From Micropruina sp. (GTDB lineage: Bacteria > Actinomycetota > Actinomycetes > Propionibacteriales > Propionibacteriaceae): a DNA stretch of 64,000 nucleotides. The DNA lies in NCBI GenBank assembly GCA_016716635.1, contig JADJVZ010000011.1:1178001-1242000 (forward strand), in the 5' to 3' direction. Each line of letters begins with the position of its first letter. Position 1 is the stretch's first letter. Shown here in pieces: positions 1-8,622 of the stretch. The notes beneath the pieces were generated by a model. It did no database searches, was not told where the DNA came from, and saw only the letters and a list, made by a program, of their open reading frames with translations. The position numbers and the translations under genes are program-made.

Positions 1-540
1 GTCGGGGTCGATGATCGTGCCGGTGGGATTGGACGGGCTCGCCACCACCAGCCCCTGAGGGACCTCGGGCAGGGCCTCCATCATCGCCACGGTGGGCTGG
101 AAGCGGGTTTCAGGACCGCATTCAAGGTCGACGACGCGGCACCCGAGGGCGACCAAGTCGTTGCGATAGGCGGGGTAACCCGGACGCGCCATCACGACGG
201 TATCCCCAGCATCGAAGGCCGCCAACAGGGCTAGCTGGAAGCCCGCCGACGATCCCGTGGTGATGATGAGGGCGTCTGGATCGACGTCGACGTCATAGGT
301 GTCGGCGTAGTACCGCGCCAGGCGTTCCCGCAGGGGTCGCAGGCCCACCGCTTCGGTGTACCCGAGCGAATCGGCGCCCAAGGCTGCCTGCGCCGCCGCC
401 AGCGCCGGGGCAGGGGCCGGCGTCGAGGGCTGGCCGACGCAGAGGAGGATGACGTCGTCGTGCGTCCGGCGGCGCTCGGCGACGGCCTTCATAACCTCCA
501 TGACGTGGAATGGGGCCACCTGCCCGCGGCGCGAGACCAC
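1..540 (-). CDS. Class I/II PLP-dependent aminotransferase, partial (C-terminus outside window)
   Basis: Reading the minus strand from a GTG at 540 gives 180 uninterrupted codons that run off the window edge. The product matches the N-terminal half of fold-type I aminotransferases: an N-terminal VMEVMKAVAER helix, a VGQPSTPAP segment, the glycine-rich ITTGSSAGFQLAL cofactor-binding loop, a RPGYPAYRNDL segment, and the SPSNPTG motif whose Asn contacts PLP in this family. It transfers an amino group between an amino acid and a 2-oxo acid in the cytosol; the substrate cannot be told from this half. The start lies one base after the stop of the upstream YihY gene (TGA-C-GTG), so the two are probably translated together. 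The catalytic lysine would be in the missing part. Confidence 0.88.
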   Translation of the reverse strand, partial: MVSRRGQVAPFHVMEVMKAVAERRRTHDDVILLCVGQPSTPAPAPALAAAQAALGADSLGYTEAVGLRPLRERLARYYADTYDVDVDPDALIITTGSSAGFQLALLAAFDAGDTVVMARPGYPAYRNDLVALGCRVVDLECGPETRFQPTVAMMEALPEVPQGLVVASPSNPTGTIIDPD

Positions 541-541
541 G

Positions 542-1681
542 TCAGGACTTGGGGCGCTTGAGCATCGACACGACGGCGGCACCCACGCCAACGCCCGTCG
601 CGACCCCCGTGACCCAGCCAGCGCCGAGCCCGGCGCGGACGCCCTGCTGGGCGACCCGCTCGTCCACCATGCCCCCAGGAACCGTGAACGCCGGACGATC
701 GGCCAGGGACGCCACCGGCGCCAGCACGGGGGCTTCGGCCAGCTCCTCCGGGACGACCTCCGCCGCCTCCTTGGCCGCTGCTGCCGCAGCCGCCACCGCA
801 TCCCACTCGAGTTTGGTGGGATCCGTCGCGATGCCAGCAGCGACGAACAAGATCAGCTGGGCGAAAAGGTTGAAGAACAACATCAACACGATGATGGGCC
901 CGAAGATGGCCGCTGTTGCGTTCTTACCGAACAGGCCGAAAAGCAGGCTGGTCAGGTATTCCAGGACGACCATGCCCACGGCCCCGGCAGCCGCCCCGAT
1001 GAGCAGCGGACGCCGTGGCAACAGGTCCTCCACGAAGACCCGGAACATGAACCAGAACAGCACAAAGGCCGCCACTAACGACGCCAACAGCGGCAGGCCC
1101 TGGAGCAGAATCCAACCGCCCGCGACCCCGTCGAGGTGCAGCCACTCCGACACTGTGCTCCGTGCTGCCGTCGCGACGATCGAGAGTCCGAGGGTGAGCC
1201 CCAGGCACACTAAGAGTCCGATCAGGATCGCGACGTTTCCCAGCATTTCGAGGGGCAAGGCCGCCTTGCGCTCCTTGAGGCGGTGCGCGGGGCGCAACTG
1301 GGCCCTGACGGCGCTCTTCAGGTTGGCGATCCAGCTCTGCCCGACCCACAGGATCGACACCGCACCGATCGTGAGAATCGTGCGCCAGTTGGCCAAGGCG
1401 TCATCGACCACCTGCGTAATCTTTTGCCCGAGGTCCGGGGAGGCGTTCATCGCGTTCGAGATAGAACCACGAAGGACGTCCAACAGATCCGGGCGCAACA
1501 CCGTGAGGGTCATGCCGAGCATCGAGAAGGCAAACATCAGAATGGGCACGAGCGCCAACACGGAGTAGTAGGCGATCGCCGCGGAGAACTGGCTGCCGGA
1601 TCGCTCCGCGAAGTGGTCCGCAATCACCAGGAGCCGGGCGACCAAGGGCTGCTGCTTGAGGCGTTCGAGCCGCTCTTTCAC
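542..1681 (-). CDS. YihY/UPF0761 (BrkB-like) family inner membrane protein
   Basis: This gene encodes a roughly 379-residue polytopic membrane protein of the YihY/BrkB family. Visible features are the family's SQFSAAIAYYSVLALVP segment near the N-terminus, about six hydrophobic helices, and a basic alanine-rich C-terminal tail. The family was once called ribonuclease BN, a name since dropped; its true function is unclear. An in-frame ATG at 1711 would overlap gcvP by 28 bp. I prefer the GTG at 1681, two bases after the gcvP stop, because the protein then begins with a basic helix (VKERLERLKQQ) as in relatives. It sits between gcvP and the aminotransferase on the same strand with almost no spacing. 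Confidence 0.85.
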   Translation of the reverse strand: MKERLERLKQQPLVARLLVIADHFAERSGSQFSAAIAYYSVLALVPILMFAFSMLGMTLTVLRPDLLDVLRGSISNAMNASPDLGQKITQVVDDALANWRTILTIGAVSILWVGQSWIANLKSAVRAQLRPAHRLKERKAALPLEMLGNVAILIGLLVCLGLTLGLSIVATAARSTVSEWLHLDGVAGGWILLQGLPLLASLVAAFVLFWFMFRVFVEDLLPRRPLLIGAAAGAVGMVVLEYLTSLLFGLFGKNATAAIFGPIIVLMLFFNLFAQLILFVAAGIATDPTKLEWDAVAAAAAAAKEAAEVVPEELAEAPVLAPVASLADRPAFTVPGGMVDERVAQQGVRAGLGAGWVTGVATGVGVGAAVVSMLKRPKS

Positions 1682-1683
1682 GC

Positions 1684-4536
1684 CTAGGCCCAGTCGTCCA
1701 TGGGCGGGCACGAGCAGATGAGGTTGCGGTCACCCCAGGCGCCGTCGATGCGGGCCACCGGCGGCCAGTACTTGTCGAAGCCAGCGTGCCCGGCAACCGG
1801 CCCGCTGTGGCGCCCGGTCGGGAAGCCCGCCAGGGTGCGTGAATACGGGTGATGCCACTCGTCCGCGGTGACCCAGGCAGCTGGGTGCGGCGCGTTGTGC
1901 AGCGGATTATCGTCCGCGGGCCACGTGCCCGACGCGACCTCATCGATCTCGCGGCGAATAGCGATCATGGCGTCGCAGAACCGGTCCACCTCGGCCGCGG
2001 TCTCGGATTCGGTGGGCTCGATCATGAGCGTCCCGGAGACGGGGAAGCTCATCGTCGGGGCGTGGAAGCCATAGTCGATGAGCCGCTTGGCCACGTCGTC
2101 GACGCTCACGCCGGTGTCGTGGGTGATGCCCCGCAGGTCGACGATGCACTCGTGCGCCACGAGGTTGTCCCGTCCGGTGAAGAGCACCGGGTAGTGCTCG
2201 GCGAGGCGGCGGGCGATGTGGTTCGCATTGAGGATGGCTGTCTGCGAGGCCAGTTTCAGGCCGTCGGCACCCATCATGGCGATGAACGCCCACGTGATCG
2301 GGAGCACACCCGCCGACCCGTAGGGCGCAGCGCTGATGGGTCCGTACGACGTCACCGGGCCCGCGTGCGGGTCGAGCGGGTGGCTGGGCAGATAGGGCGC
2401 GAGGTGCTCGCGCACGGCCACGGGTCCAACACCGGGACCGCCGCCCCCGTGCGGAATCGCGAAGGTCTTGTGCAGGTTGAGGTGGCTCACGTCCGCGCCG
2501 AAGCGACCCGGCTGCGCCAGGCCCATCATCGCGTTCATGTTGGCGCCGTCCACGTAAACCTGGCCGCCGGCCTCGTGTACCAGGCGGCACACGTCGGTGA
2601 TGGTCTCTTCGAAGACGCCGTAGGTCGAAGGATAGGTGACCATAACGGCCGCCAGGTTCGGGCCGTGCTGGGCGATCTTCGCCGTGAGGTCGGCCACATC
2701 CACCTCGCCTTGCGGCGTGGACGCGACCACGACCACGCTCATGCCCGCCATCGCGGCCGAGGCGGCGTTCGTCCCATGGGCCGAGGAGGGGATGAGGCAG
2801 ACCGTGCGGTGCGCGTCGCCGTTGGCGAGGTGCCACGAACGAATCGCCATCAGCCCGGCGAACTCACCCTGGCTACCCGCGTTGGGCTGGACGCTGACCC
2901 GGTCGTAGCCGGTCACCGCGACGAGGGCCTCGCAGACCTGGTCGATCATGGCCACCATGCCCTGGGAGTCGGCCTCGGGCACGAACGGGTGCAGGTTGGC
3001 GAAGCCCGGGTAGCTGATGGGCTCCATGGCCGCGGTCGGATTGAGCTTCATCGTGCAGGACCCCAGCGGGATCATGCCCCGATCGAGGCTGAAGTCGCGG
3101 TTGGCCAAGGCGCGCAGGTAGCGCAGCATCGCCGTCTCGCTGTGGTGCGCATTGAAGACCGGGTGCTGCAGGTAGTCCGAGGCACGCGCGTGATCGGCCA
3201 GCCCGCCGAAGCGGGCCTCCCCCAGCGTCGCCTCGAAGGCCTGCGCGACGGCGTCGAGGTCGGGTTCCCGGGCATCCTCCCCCACGCTGATGCCCACATG
3301 ATCGGGGTCAAGGCGCCGCAGGTGGATGCCGGCTTCGCGGGCCGCCGCGACGACCTCCTTGGCGCGCCCCGGGACGCGGGCCAACACCGTGTCGAAGAAG
3401 TCCGCGTGGACGATCTCCACGCCGGCGGCGCGCAGCGCGCCCGCGAGGCGAGTCGCACCGGCGTGGATGCCCTCGGCGATGGTCCGGATGCCCAAAGGAC
3501 CGTGGTAGACCGCGTACATGGCGGCGGTCACGGCCAGCAGCACCTGCGAGGTGCAGATGTTGGACGTGGCCTTCTCGCGCCGGATGTGTTGCTCCCGGGT
3601 CTGCAAGGCCAGGCGGTAGGCCTGGGTGCCGTCGACGTCCTTTGAGACGCCGACAAGGCGTCCGGGAAGCTGCCGCTCCAGGCCGGCGCGTACGGCGATG
3701 AAGGCCGCGTGCGGGCCACCGAAGAACAGCGGCACCCCAAAGCGCTGGGTGCTGCCCACGGCGATGTCGGCGCCCCACTCGCCGGGCGGGGTGACGAGGG
3801 CGAGGCTCAGCAGGTCGGCGGCGGCGATGACGAGCGCTTTGTTCTCGTGGGCTTTGGCTGCCAGGGCGGAAAGCTCGTCCGCACTGGCCAGTCGCCCATC
3901 GGTCGAGGGAACCTGGACAACCACCGCGAAGGCCTCATGGTGCTGCAGGGCAGCCAGCGGATCGTCGGCGACGACGACCTCGACCCCCAGCCCGATGGCG
4001 CGGGTGCGGACCACCGCGATCGTCTGCGGCAGCGTGCCCGCGTCGAGGATGATCGCGTTGCCCTTGCGGGTGGCGCGGCGGGCGATGCCCATGGCCTCGG
4101 CGACGGCGGTGCCTTCGTCCAACAAACTCGCCCCCGCCATCGGCAGCGCCGTGAGGTCGGCCACCATGGTCTGGAAGGTGAGCAAGGCCTCGAGTCGACC
4201 CTGGCTGATCTCGGGCTGGTAAGGCGTGTAGGCGGTGTACCAGGCGGGGCTCTCGAGCACGTTGCGTCGGATCACCGCGGGCGTCAACGTGCCGTGGTAG
4301 CCCAGCCCGATCATCGGGACACCCGGGAAGTTCTGGGCAGCGAGGGCCGCCAGTTCGGATTCGGCCTCCGCTTCAGTCAGCGGCGGACGGAGGCCCGTCA
4401 GGGCGCCCTGGAGCTGAATCGAGGTCGGGATGCCGGCATCGGTGAGAGCATCCAAGGTGGGGTACCCGAGTGCCGCAAGCATGTCCGCGCGTTCGGCGGC
4501 ATTGGGTCCGAGGTGACGCTCGACGAAGCTGGGCAT
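1684..4536 (-). CDS. gcvP: Glycine dehydrogenase (decarboxylating), P-protein of the glycine cleavage system
   Basis: This 950-residue single-chain P-protein decarboxylates glycine and passes the aminomethyl group to the lipoyl arm of GcvH. It begins with the hallmark FVERHLGPN segment, and the PLP lysine is K690 in SHLNLHKTFAIPHGGGGPG. A glycine-rich loop and a C-terminal FPTGRHSG segment are also present. Length equals that of other fused (non-split) P-proteins. An upstream ATG exists at 4563, but the ATG at 4536 is preceded by GGAGGAG with 9 bp spacing and starts MPSFVERHLG, so I chose it. gcvH lies about 2.5 kb away on the same strand; gcvT is not in the window. No glycine riboswitch fits into the 85 bp upstream. 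Confidence 0.97.
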   Translation of the reverse strand: MPSFVERHLGPNAAERADMLAALGYPTLDALTDAGIPTSIQLQGALTGLRPPLTEAEAESELAALAAQNFPGVPMIGLGYHGTLTPAVIRRNVLESPAWYTAYTPYQPEISQGRLEALLTFQTMVADLTALPMAGASLLDEGTAVAEAMGIARRATRKGNAIILDAGTLPQTIAVVRTRAIGLGVEVVVADDPLAALQHHEAFAVVVQVPSTDGRLASADELSALAAKAHENKALVIAAADLLSLALVTPPGEWGADIAVGSTQRFGVPLFFGGPHAAFIAVRAGLERQLPGRLVGVSKDVDGTQAYRLALQTREQHIRREKATSNICTSQVLLAVTAAMYAVYHGPLGIRTIAEGIHAGATRLAGALRAAGVEIVHADFFDTVLARVPGRAKEVVAAAREAGIHLRRLDPDHVGISVGEDAREPDLDAVAQAFEATLGEARFGGLADHARASDYLQHPVFNAHHSETAMLRYLRALANRDFSLDRGMIPLGSCTMKLNPTAAMEPISYPGFANLHPFVPEADSQGMVAMIDQVCEALVAVTGYDRVSVQPNAGSQGEFAGLMAIRSWHLANGDAHRTVCLIPSSAHGTNAASAAMAGMSVVVVASTPQGEVDVADLTAKIAQHGPNLAAVMVTYPSTYGVFEETITDVCRLVHEAGGQVYVDGANMNAMMGLAQPGRFGADVSHLNLHKTFAIPHGGGGPGVGPVAVREHLAPYLPSHPLDPHAGPVTSYGPISAAPYGSAGVLPITWAFIAMMGADGLKLASQTAILNANHIARRLAEHYPVLFTGRDNLVAHECIVDLRGITHDTGVSVDDVAKRLIDYGFHAPTMSFPVSGTLMIEPTESETAAEVDRFCDAMIAIRREIDEVASGTWPADDNPLHNAPHPAAWVTADEWHHPYSRTLAGFPTGRHSGPVAGHAGFDKYWPPVARIDGAWGDRNLICSCPPMDDWA

Positions 4537-4621
4537 AGCGTGGCACTCCTCCGAGAAGGACACTGTGGATCCGCCGAAGTGCGCATCCCTCTTCTCAGGG
4601 ATAAACCCTACCTAATCAGCC

Positions 4622-5197
4622 TCAGACAGCAGCTTTCGAGGCTCGTCGAGACGCCAGCTCATCGACGGCGTTCGCTGACGGCGCAGAGTCGTGGGGTCGT
4701 TCGCCCGGGAGCTTAGCCAGGCTGCCTTCGATGTCGCGCCACACTCCGCCGAGCGCGATCCCGAACATGCCCTGCCCGCCACGGAGCAGGTCGACGACCT
4801 CGAGGTCGGAGGTGCACTCGTACACCGAGACGCCGTCGCTCATGAGGGTGACTTGGGTGAGGTCGCCGACACCGCGGGCGCGCAGGTGGTCGATGGCGGT
4901 GCGGATCTGCTGCAGCGAGATCCCCGCATCGATGAGGCGCTTGATGACGCGCAGAATCAGGATGTCGCGGAAACTGTAGAGGCGCTGGGTACCCGACCCC
5001 TCGGCCGAACGCACCTCGGGCACCACGAGGCCGGTGCGGGCCCAGTAGTCGAGCTGCCGGTAGGTGATGCCAGCCGCCGAACACGCCACGGGACCGCGGA
5101 AGCCGAGGTCCTCGGGCAGCGGGGAAAAGTCGCCGTCGAACAGCAGGTCCTGCTGCGCGGCACCGGGGCCGTAGCCTGCCTGGGCCGGATCGTTCAC
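4622..5197 (-). CDS. MerR-family transcriptional regulator (Rv1830-like)
   Basis: This 191-residue regulator has an N-terminal MerR winged helix at about residues 38-100, with ITYRQLDYWARTGLV as the recognition helix and the SFRDILILRVIKRLIDAGISLQ dimer-helix region split across turns. The C-terminal half lacks the cysteines of metal-sensing MerR proteins. Its place between gcvP and the bifunctional nuclease gene matches Rv1830 of M. tuberculosis. The GTG start follows GGAGATTTCT. Family relatives act as repressors or activators of metabolic and division genes; the target here is unknown. About 140 bp upstream is gene-free and presumably holds its own promoter. Confidence 0.88.
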   Translation of the reverse strand: MNDPAQAGYGPGAAQQDLLFDGDFSPLPEDLGFRGPVACSAAGITYRQLDYWARTGLVVPEVRSAEGSGTQRLYSFRDILILRVIKRLIDAGISLQQIRTAIDHLRARGVGDLTQVTLMSDGVSVYECTSDLEVVDLLRGGQGMFGIALGGVWRDIEGSLAKLPGERPHDSAPSANAVDELASRRASKAAV

Positions 5198-5336
5198 AGA
5201 AATCTCCGATCGATTGCGAGTTACGCGACTGGGATTAGACGCTATTCGGGAAGTTCCATACAGGTCAACGACACGCCCGACCGCTGATGGTTGGGAAACC
5301 TGGAGTGGCTAAGTCTCAACCTACGCGTGAGGTGCC

Positions 5337-5813
5337 TCAGAAGTCCTGTGGATCGACCGATTCGAGGAACTCCCGGAACCGCTCCACTTCGTCTTCGGGA
5401 CGAGCGGAGGTGTCGGGCTCCAAGGGCGCAACCGTGTACCCGATTCGCTGCAGCAGCCCCTCCGGGGAGGTGATCGGGACGCCTAGGCGCAGCGCCAGCG
5501 CGATGGCGTCCGAGGGACGGGCGTGGATGCGGTGCCCGTCGATCTCCAGTTCGGCGAAGAACCGCCCCTCTTGCTCCCCCGTGATCTCGACGGCGGTCAC
5601 CGCGTGATCGAGGGCGCGTGTGAGCTCGCACAGCAGGTCGTGCGTCGTGGGGGTGTCCGGATCGGCCTCCTCGAGGCCCGAGACGACGGCCGACGCAGCG
5701 GCCGCCGACATCCAGATGGCGAGGTGTCGCTCCCCCTGTGCCTCACGTAAGACGACGAGTGGGGAGTCGTGAGGCGGGTTTACCCGGACCTCAACGAGGA
5801 CGAGTTCGACCAC
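5337..5813 (-). CDS. Bifunctional nuclease family protein (DUF151, Rv1829-like)
   Basis: This encodes a 158-residue DUF151/BFN-domain protein. The conserved core GHRIHARPSDAIALALR near the middle is typical of the family, and an acidic C-terminal helix (EDEVERFREFLES) follows. Plant and bacterial members have been reported with nuclease activity, though the mycobacterial homologue's role is not settled. The track-level ORF opens earlier, but the GTG at 5813, one base after the ftsR stop, gives the family-like N-terminus VELVLVEVRV. The position between two MerR-type regulators is conserved in many actinobacteria. Confidence 0.88.
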   Translation of the reverse strand: MVELVLVEVRVNPPHDSPLVVLREAQGERHLAIWMSAAAASAVVSGLEEADPDTPTTHDLLCELTRALDHAVTAVEITGEQEGRFFAELEIDGHRIHARPSDAIALALRLGVPITSPEGLLQRIGYTVAPLEPDTSARPEDEVERFREFLESVDPQDF

Positions 5814-5814
5814 G

Positions 5815-6507
5815 TCATCCCCCCATCGCCTGCCGCATGATCGCGGCGTGAGCGTGGAGAACCATCTGCATGACCTCGGCGGGCGTCTCACGATCCGCCC
5901 CATTGCGCCGCAGGAACGGGGCCGTCGCCTGCTCGATGAGGCCCACCTCGCGCTCCGCAGCTTGCTTCACCACACGCAGGTGGCGGGCGTCCATGCCGTA
6001 GACGCCTAACTTTCTCGCCACCACGGCCACAGTGAGGGCGTCACGTCCGTAATAGACCGTGCCCCGCCGGGGGCTCACCAAGCCGTGGCGCTCCAACTCC
6101 CCCAAGGAGGCGTCGGTGAGGCCGCTGAGGGTCAGCAACTCCCGTCGGGTGACCCTGATAGCACGCTTGGCTTGGCGGGGCGCCGAGGGTGCTACCGCCT
6201 CTAGCTGCTCCTCGTCGGGGGCCACCGGACGCGGGGCTTCCAGGCTGGGTGGCTCCTGGCCCGCGTCGATTGCTTCCAGATGCTCCCGGATCACCCGCAA
6301 CGGCAGGTAGTGGTTCTTCTGGACGTCCAGGATGTACCGCAGGCGTGCGACATCGACATCGGCGTAGCGGCGATAACCGCTTGGGGCTCGTTCGGGCTGG
6401 ATCAGCCCTTCGCTTTCGAGGAACCGGATCTTCGAAATCGAAATATCGTCGAAGTCGGGTTTCAGGATCGCCAAAACCTGCCCGATGCTCCGAAGACCAG
6501 GTGGCAT
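5815..6507 (-). CDS. ftsR: FtsR-type MerR-family regulator (Rv1828-like)
   Basis: This 230-residue protein starts with a MerR helix-turn-helix (SISKIRFLESEGLIQPER, then GYRRY at about residues 44-48). A second winged-helix-like C-terminal domain includes LTLSGLTDASLGELERHGLV. That two-domain arrangement is characteristic of actinobacterial FtsR, which activates ftsZ in Corynebacterium. Its ATG shares one base with the stop of the FHA gene (TGATG), so the two are translationally coupled. Synteny (gcvH-garA-ftsR-BFN-MerR) supports the assignment. The ftsZ target is not in this window. Confidence 0.9.
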   Translation of the reverse strand: MPPGLRSIGQVLAILKPDFDDISISKIRFLESEGLIQPERAPSGYRRYADVDVARLRYILDVQKNHYLPLRVIREHLEAIDAGQEPPSLEAPRPVAPDEEQLEAVAPSAPRQAKRAIRVTRRELLTLSGLTDASLGELERHGLVSPRRGTVYYGRDALTVAVVARKLGVYGMDARHLRVVKQAAEREVGLIEQATAPFLRRNGADRETPAEVMQMVLHAHAAIMRQAMGG

Positions 6508-6998
6508 CAGCTCTGCCCGGAAGTCCCGGTGAAGTACACCAGACGGAACTTGCCAATCTGGACCTCGTCACCCCGACGCAATGCGACAGGGTGATCGACG
6601 AGCGCGCGGTTCACGTAGGTGCCATTGAGGCTCATCTGGTCCTCGACCCAAAGGTGGCCCTCACGCCGCTTGAACGTCGCGTGATGCCGAGAGACGGTCA
6701 CGTCGTCGAGGAAGATGTCGCTGCCAGGGTGGCGACCCGCGGTCGTCGAGTCAGCGTCGATGAGGAAGCGGGCGCCCTCGTCCGGCCCGTGCAGGACGAT
6801 GAGCATCGCCGACTCCGGCGCCAAACCGACCACCGCCGACAACTGCTCGGCGCTTAGGTCCTCATAGGTGAGGGAGTCCGAGGGCAGGCTGATCCGCGTG
6901 GTGTCGCCCGACGATTCGCGCACCACTGGGGCGCCACAACGGCTGCAAAAATTGCTGCCCGGGGTCAACTGGCTTTGGCATTGCTCGCATGTGGCCAC
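6507..6998 (-). CDS. garA: GarA-like FHA protein with N-terminal zinc ribbon
   Basis: This 163-residue protein has an N-terminal zinc ribbon (CEQCQS and CSRCGAP, residues about 4-24). A short linker carrying a GDTTRIS threonine pair follows, then an FHA domain over roughly residues 65-155 with GRHPGSDIFLDD, SRHHATF and SLNGTYVN motifs. In mycobacteria and corynebacteria GarA/OdhI is phosphorylated on a comparable Thr-Thr motif by PknB/PknG and then switches 2-oxoglutarate and glutamate metabolism. The motif here is similar but not identical (ETTS in GarA), so regulation by Ser/Thr kinases is an inference. The GTG start is preceded by AGGAGG. The zinc ribbon is an N-terminal addition relative to the short mycobacterial GarA. 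Confidence 0.88.
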   Translation of the reverse strand: MATCEQCQSQLTPGSNFCSRCGAPVVRESSGDTTRISLPSDSLTYEDLSAEQLSAVVGLAPESAMLIVLHGPDEGARFLIDADSTTAGRHPGSDIFLDDVTVSRHHATFKRREGHLWVEDQMSLNGTYVNRALVDHPVALRRGDEVQIGKFRLVYFTGTSGQS

Positions 6999-7067
6999 GC
7001 CACCACCTCCTGCTTAGGGTGAGTGTTCGGCAACCCTACCCGACGTCACCGTGTACCTGAGTGTTGC

Positions 7068-7451
7068 TCAGTGCTCGCCGATGAGTTCGGCGTAAGCCTC
7101 GGCGTCCAGAAGGTCGTCGAGCTCTTCGGGATCGCTCAGTTCGACCTCGAACATCCACCCGTCACCGTAGGGATCACTGTTAACGATCTCCGGGGAGTCG
7201 GCCAGCGCGGCGTTGACGGCGGCAATGACACCCGAGACGGGGGCGAACACGTCCGAGACGCTCTTCGTGGATTCCACCTCGACGCAGGAGTCGTCGAGCG
7301 CGACTTCTTCCCCCACCTGCGGCAGGGACACGTACACCACATCCCCCAATTCCTGGGCGGCGTAGTCGGTGATGCCGACGCGAACTGATGTTCCATTACC
7401 GGCGCGCACCCATTCGTGCTTATCCGTGTATCGCAGATCCTCAGGGATCAC
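7068..7451 (-). CDS. gcvH: Glycine cleavage system H protein
   Basis: GcvH is the lipoyl carrier that shuttles the aminomethyl group between GcvP, GcvT and GcvL. The 127-residue length is normal. The lipoylated lysine is K63 in VEVESTKSVSDV, and the C-terminal ELIGEH acidic end is family-like. The GTG start has AGGAGA five bases upstream. It leads the minus-strand run gcvH-garA-ftsR-BFN and is separated from garA by 69 bp, which include a small inverted repeat (CTGAG/CTCAG) at the stop codon. Confidence 0.97.
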   Translation of the reverse strand: MIPEDLRYTDKHEWVRAGNGTSVRVGITDYAAQELGDVVYVSLPQVGEEVALDDSCVEVESTKSVSDVFAPVSGVIAAVNAALADSPEIVNSDPYGDGWMFEVELSDPEELDDLLDAEAYAELIGEH

Positions 7452-7507
7452 CGTTATCTCCTCTCGGCCCGACTGGCCTGAGGCTCCATCGTAGCCCTAG
7501 CGACCCC

Positions 7508-8284
7508 TCAGGCGGGGCGCGCGAACTGCGCAGCCTTGGGCTTGTAGAGACTCGCGACGTCGATCTTGTCCGACGTCGTGAGGGTCACGGATCCGCCGAT
7601 CCGCGAGTCCTGAACCTGGCTGATGAGACCCCCTCTGAAACGGGCGGCCTCGTCCAAAGCATGGGGTTCGCCGATGACGTCCATCGTGATGGGCAGGCTC
7701 AGACTTTGGTCGTCCACGATGAGCCCCTGGGGACCTTGGGTAACCCAGGTGTTGGCCACCACGCGGATCGAATCGTTGAACTCGATGACCTCAGCACCCG
7801 CGTCGCGCATCTCCTCAAGGGCGTTCAGGATGATCTGCGGCGTGACCTTTCCTGCCGGATCGACGATCGTGATCCGCACGCCCGGACCGTGCACGGCCAC
7901 CGTGCCTGCGAGCACCTGAAGTGACGCCAAGCGACTTTGCGCCTCCAGTTCCGCGGTGCGTTGCTTGTCCGCGCCCGTGGCGAGTTGCTGCTTGACGGCT
8001 TGAAGCTGGGCGATCTCGGTGCTCAGGCGCTGGGACTGGGCGTCAAGGTCGTCCATCATCTGCAACAGGTCGGCCCGTCGCAGGCTGGAGTAGGTGTCGT
8101 CGCCGGCGGTGCCGCGCACCTGCAAAGTGACGAGCAGGCCGCATACCAGCAGGACCGCGGCCACCAAGAAGTGCGACCGGGTGGGCCGGATGAACGCACC
8201 CCAGATGCGACGGGGCAGGTCCCCGCTCGGGGAAGATACGGGCTCGCCCGGGGCCGGATCGATGGGCAGGGTTTCCTCAGGCAC
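7508..8284 (-). CDS. DUF881 family membrane-anchored protein (Rv1825-like)
   Basis: This protein of about 258 residues has a short cytoplasmic N-terminus rich in Pro and Gly. One transmembrane helix (HFLVAAVLLVCGLLVTLQV) follows, then a coiled-coil-prone stretch (DDLDAQSQRLSTEIAQLQAV) and an extracellular DUF881 domain with GPGVRITIVDP and GAEVIEFNDSIR. DUF881 proteins flank sbp in many Gram-positives, near cell-wall and division genes; function is not known. I chose the GTG at 8284, which overlaps the sbp stop by 8 bp (GTGCCTGA), over the much longer open frame upstream, because that extension has no domain content. Confidence 0.85.
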   Translation of the reverse strand: MPEETLPIDPAPGEPVSSPSGDLPRRIWGAFIRPTRSHFLVAAVLLVCGLLVTLQVRGTAGDDTYSSLRRADLLQMMDDLDAQSQRLSTEIAQLQAVKQQLATGADKQRTAELEAQSRLASLQVLAGTVAVHGPGVRITIVDPAGKVTPQIILNALEEMRDAGAEVIEFNDSIRVVANTWVTQGPQGLIVDDQSLSLPITMDVIGEPHALDEAARFRGGLISQVQDSRIGGSVTLTTSDKIDVASLYKPKAAQFARPA

Positions 8285-8609
8285 GGAACAACGCCCTTCG
8301 AATCGCGGCAGCGTTGGTGAAGATGCGGATCCCCAGCACCACCACGACAGCGGTCGACAGTTGCGAGCCGACACCGATCTGGTCCCCGACCCACACGATG
8401 AGCGCCGCGATGAGGACGTTGGAGAAGAACGACACCACGAAGACCCGGTCGGTGAACGTCCGATCAAGCCAGGCTCGAAAGCCACCGAAGAGAGCGTCTA
8501 GCGCGGCAACGATCGCGATCGGCAGGTAGGGCTGTAACTCGCGCGGCAGCGTCGGCGCGAAGAACAGTCCAAGCCCCACTCCTAGGATCAAACCGAGGAT
8601 CGCAAACAC
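8277..8609 (-). CDS. sbp: Small basic protein Sbp (DUF1290)
   Basis: This is a 110-residue integral membrane protein with three to four hydrophobic helices and the FAPTLPRELQPYLPIAIVAA core. The DALFGGFRAWLD and VGDQIGVGSQL segments identify the DUF1290/Sbp family. Sbp is typically sandwiched between two DUF881 genes, as here, and lies near ftsQ-ftsZ in Bacillus. It begins with GTG after AAGGGGG and overlaps the next DUF881 gene. Its role is unknown; a link to envelope or division is inferred from context only. Confidence 0.9.
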   Translation of the reverse strand: MFAILGLILGVGLGLFFAPTLPRELQPYLPIAIVAALDALFGGFRAWLDRTFTDRVFVVSFFSNVLIAALIVWVGDQIGVGSQLSTAVVVVLGIRIFTNAAAIRRALFRA

Positions 8610-8622
8610 AACACGTCCCCCT

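Noticed and set aside
542..1711. Longer YihY start at 1711
   Set aside because: It would overlap gcvP by 28 bases and adds no family sequence.
1849..3645. 598-residue open frame antisense to gcvP
   Set aside because: It is a shadow of a high-GC coding strand, with His/Arg/Val-rich low-complexity sequence and no domain.
4537..4621. Glycine riboswitch before gcvP
   Set aside because: Only 85 bases are available and no tandem aptamer pattern is present.
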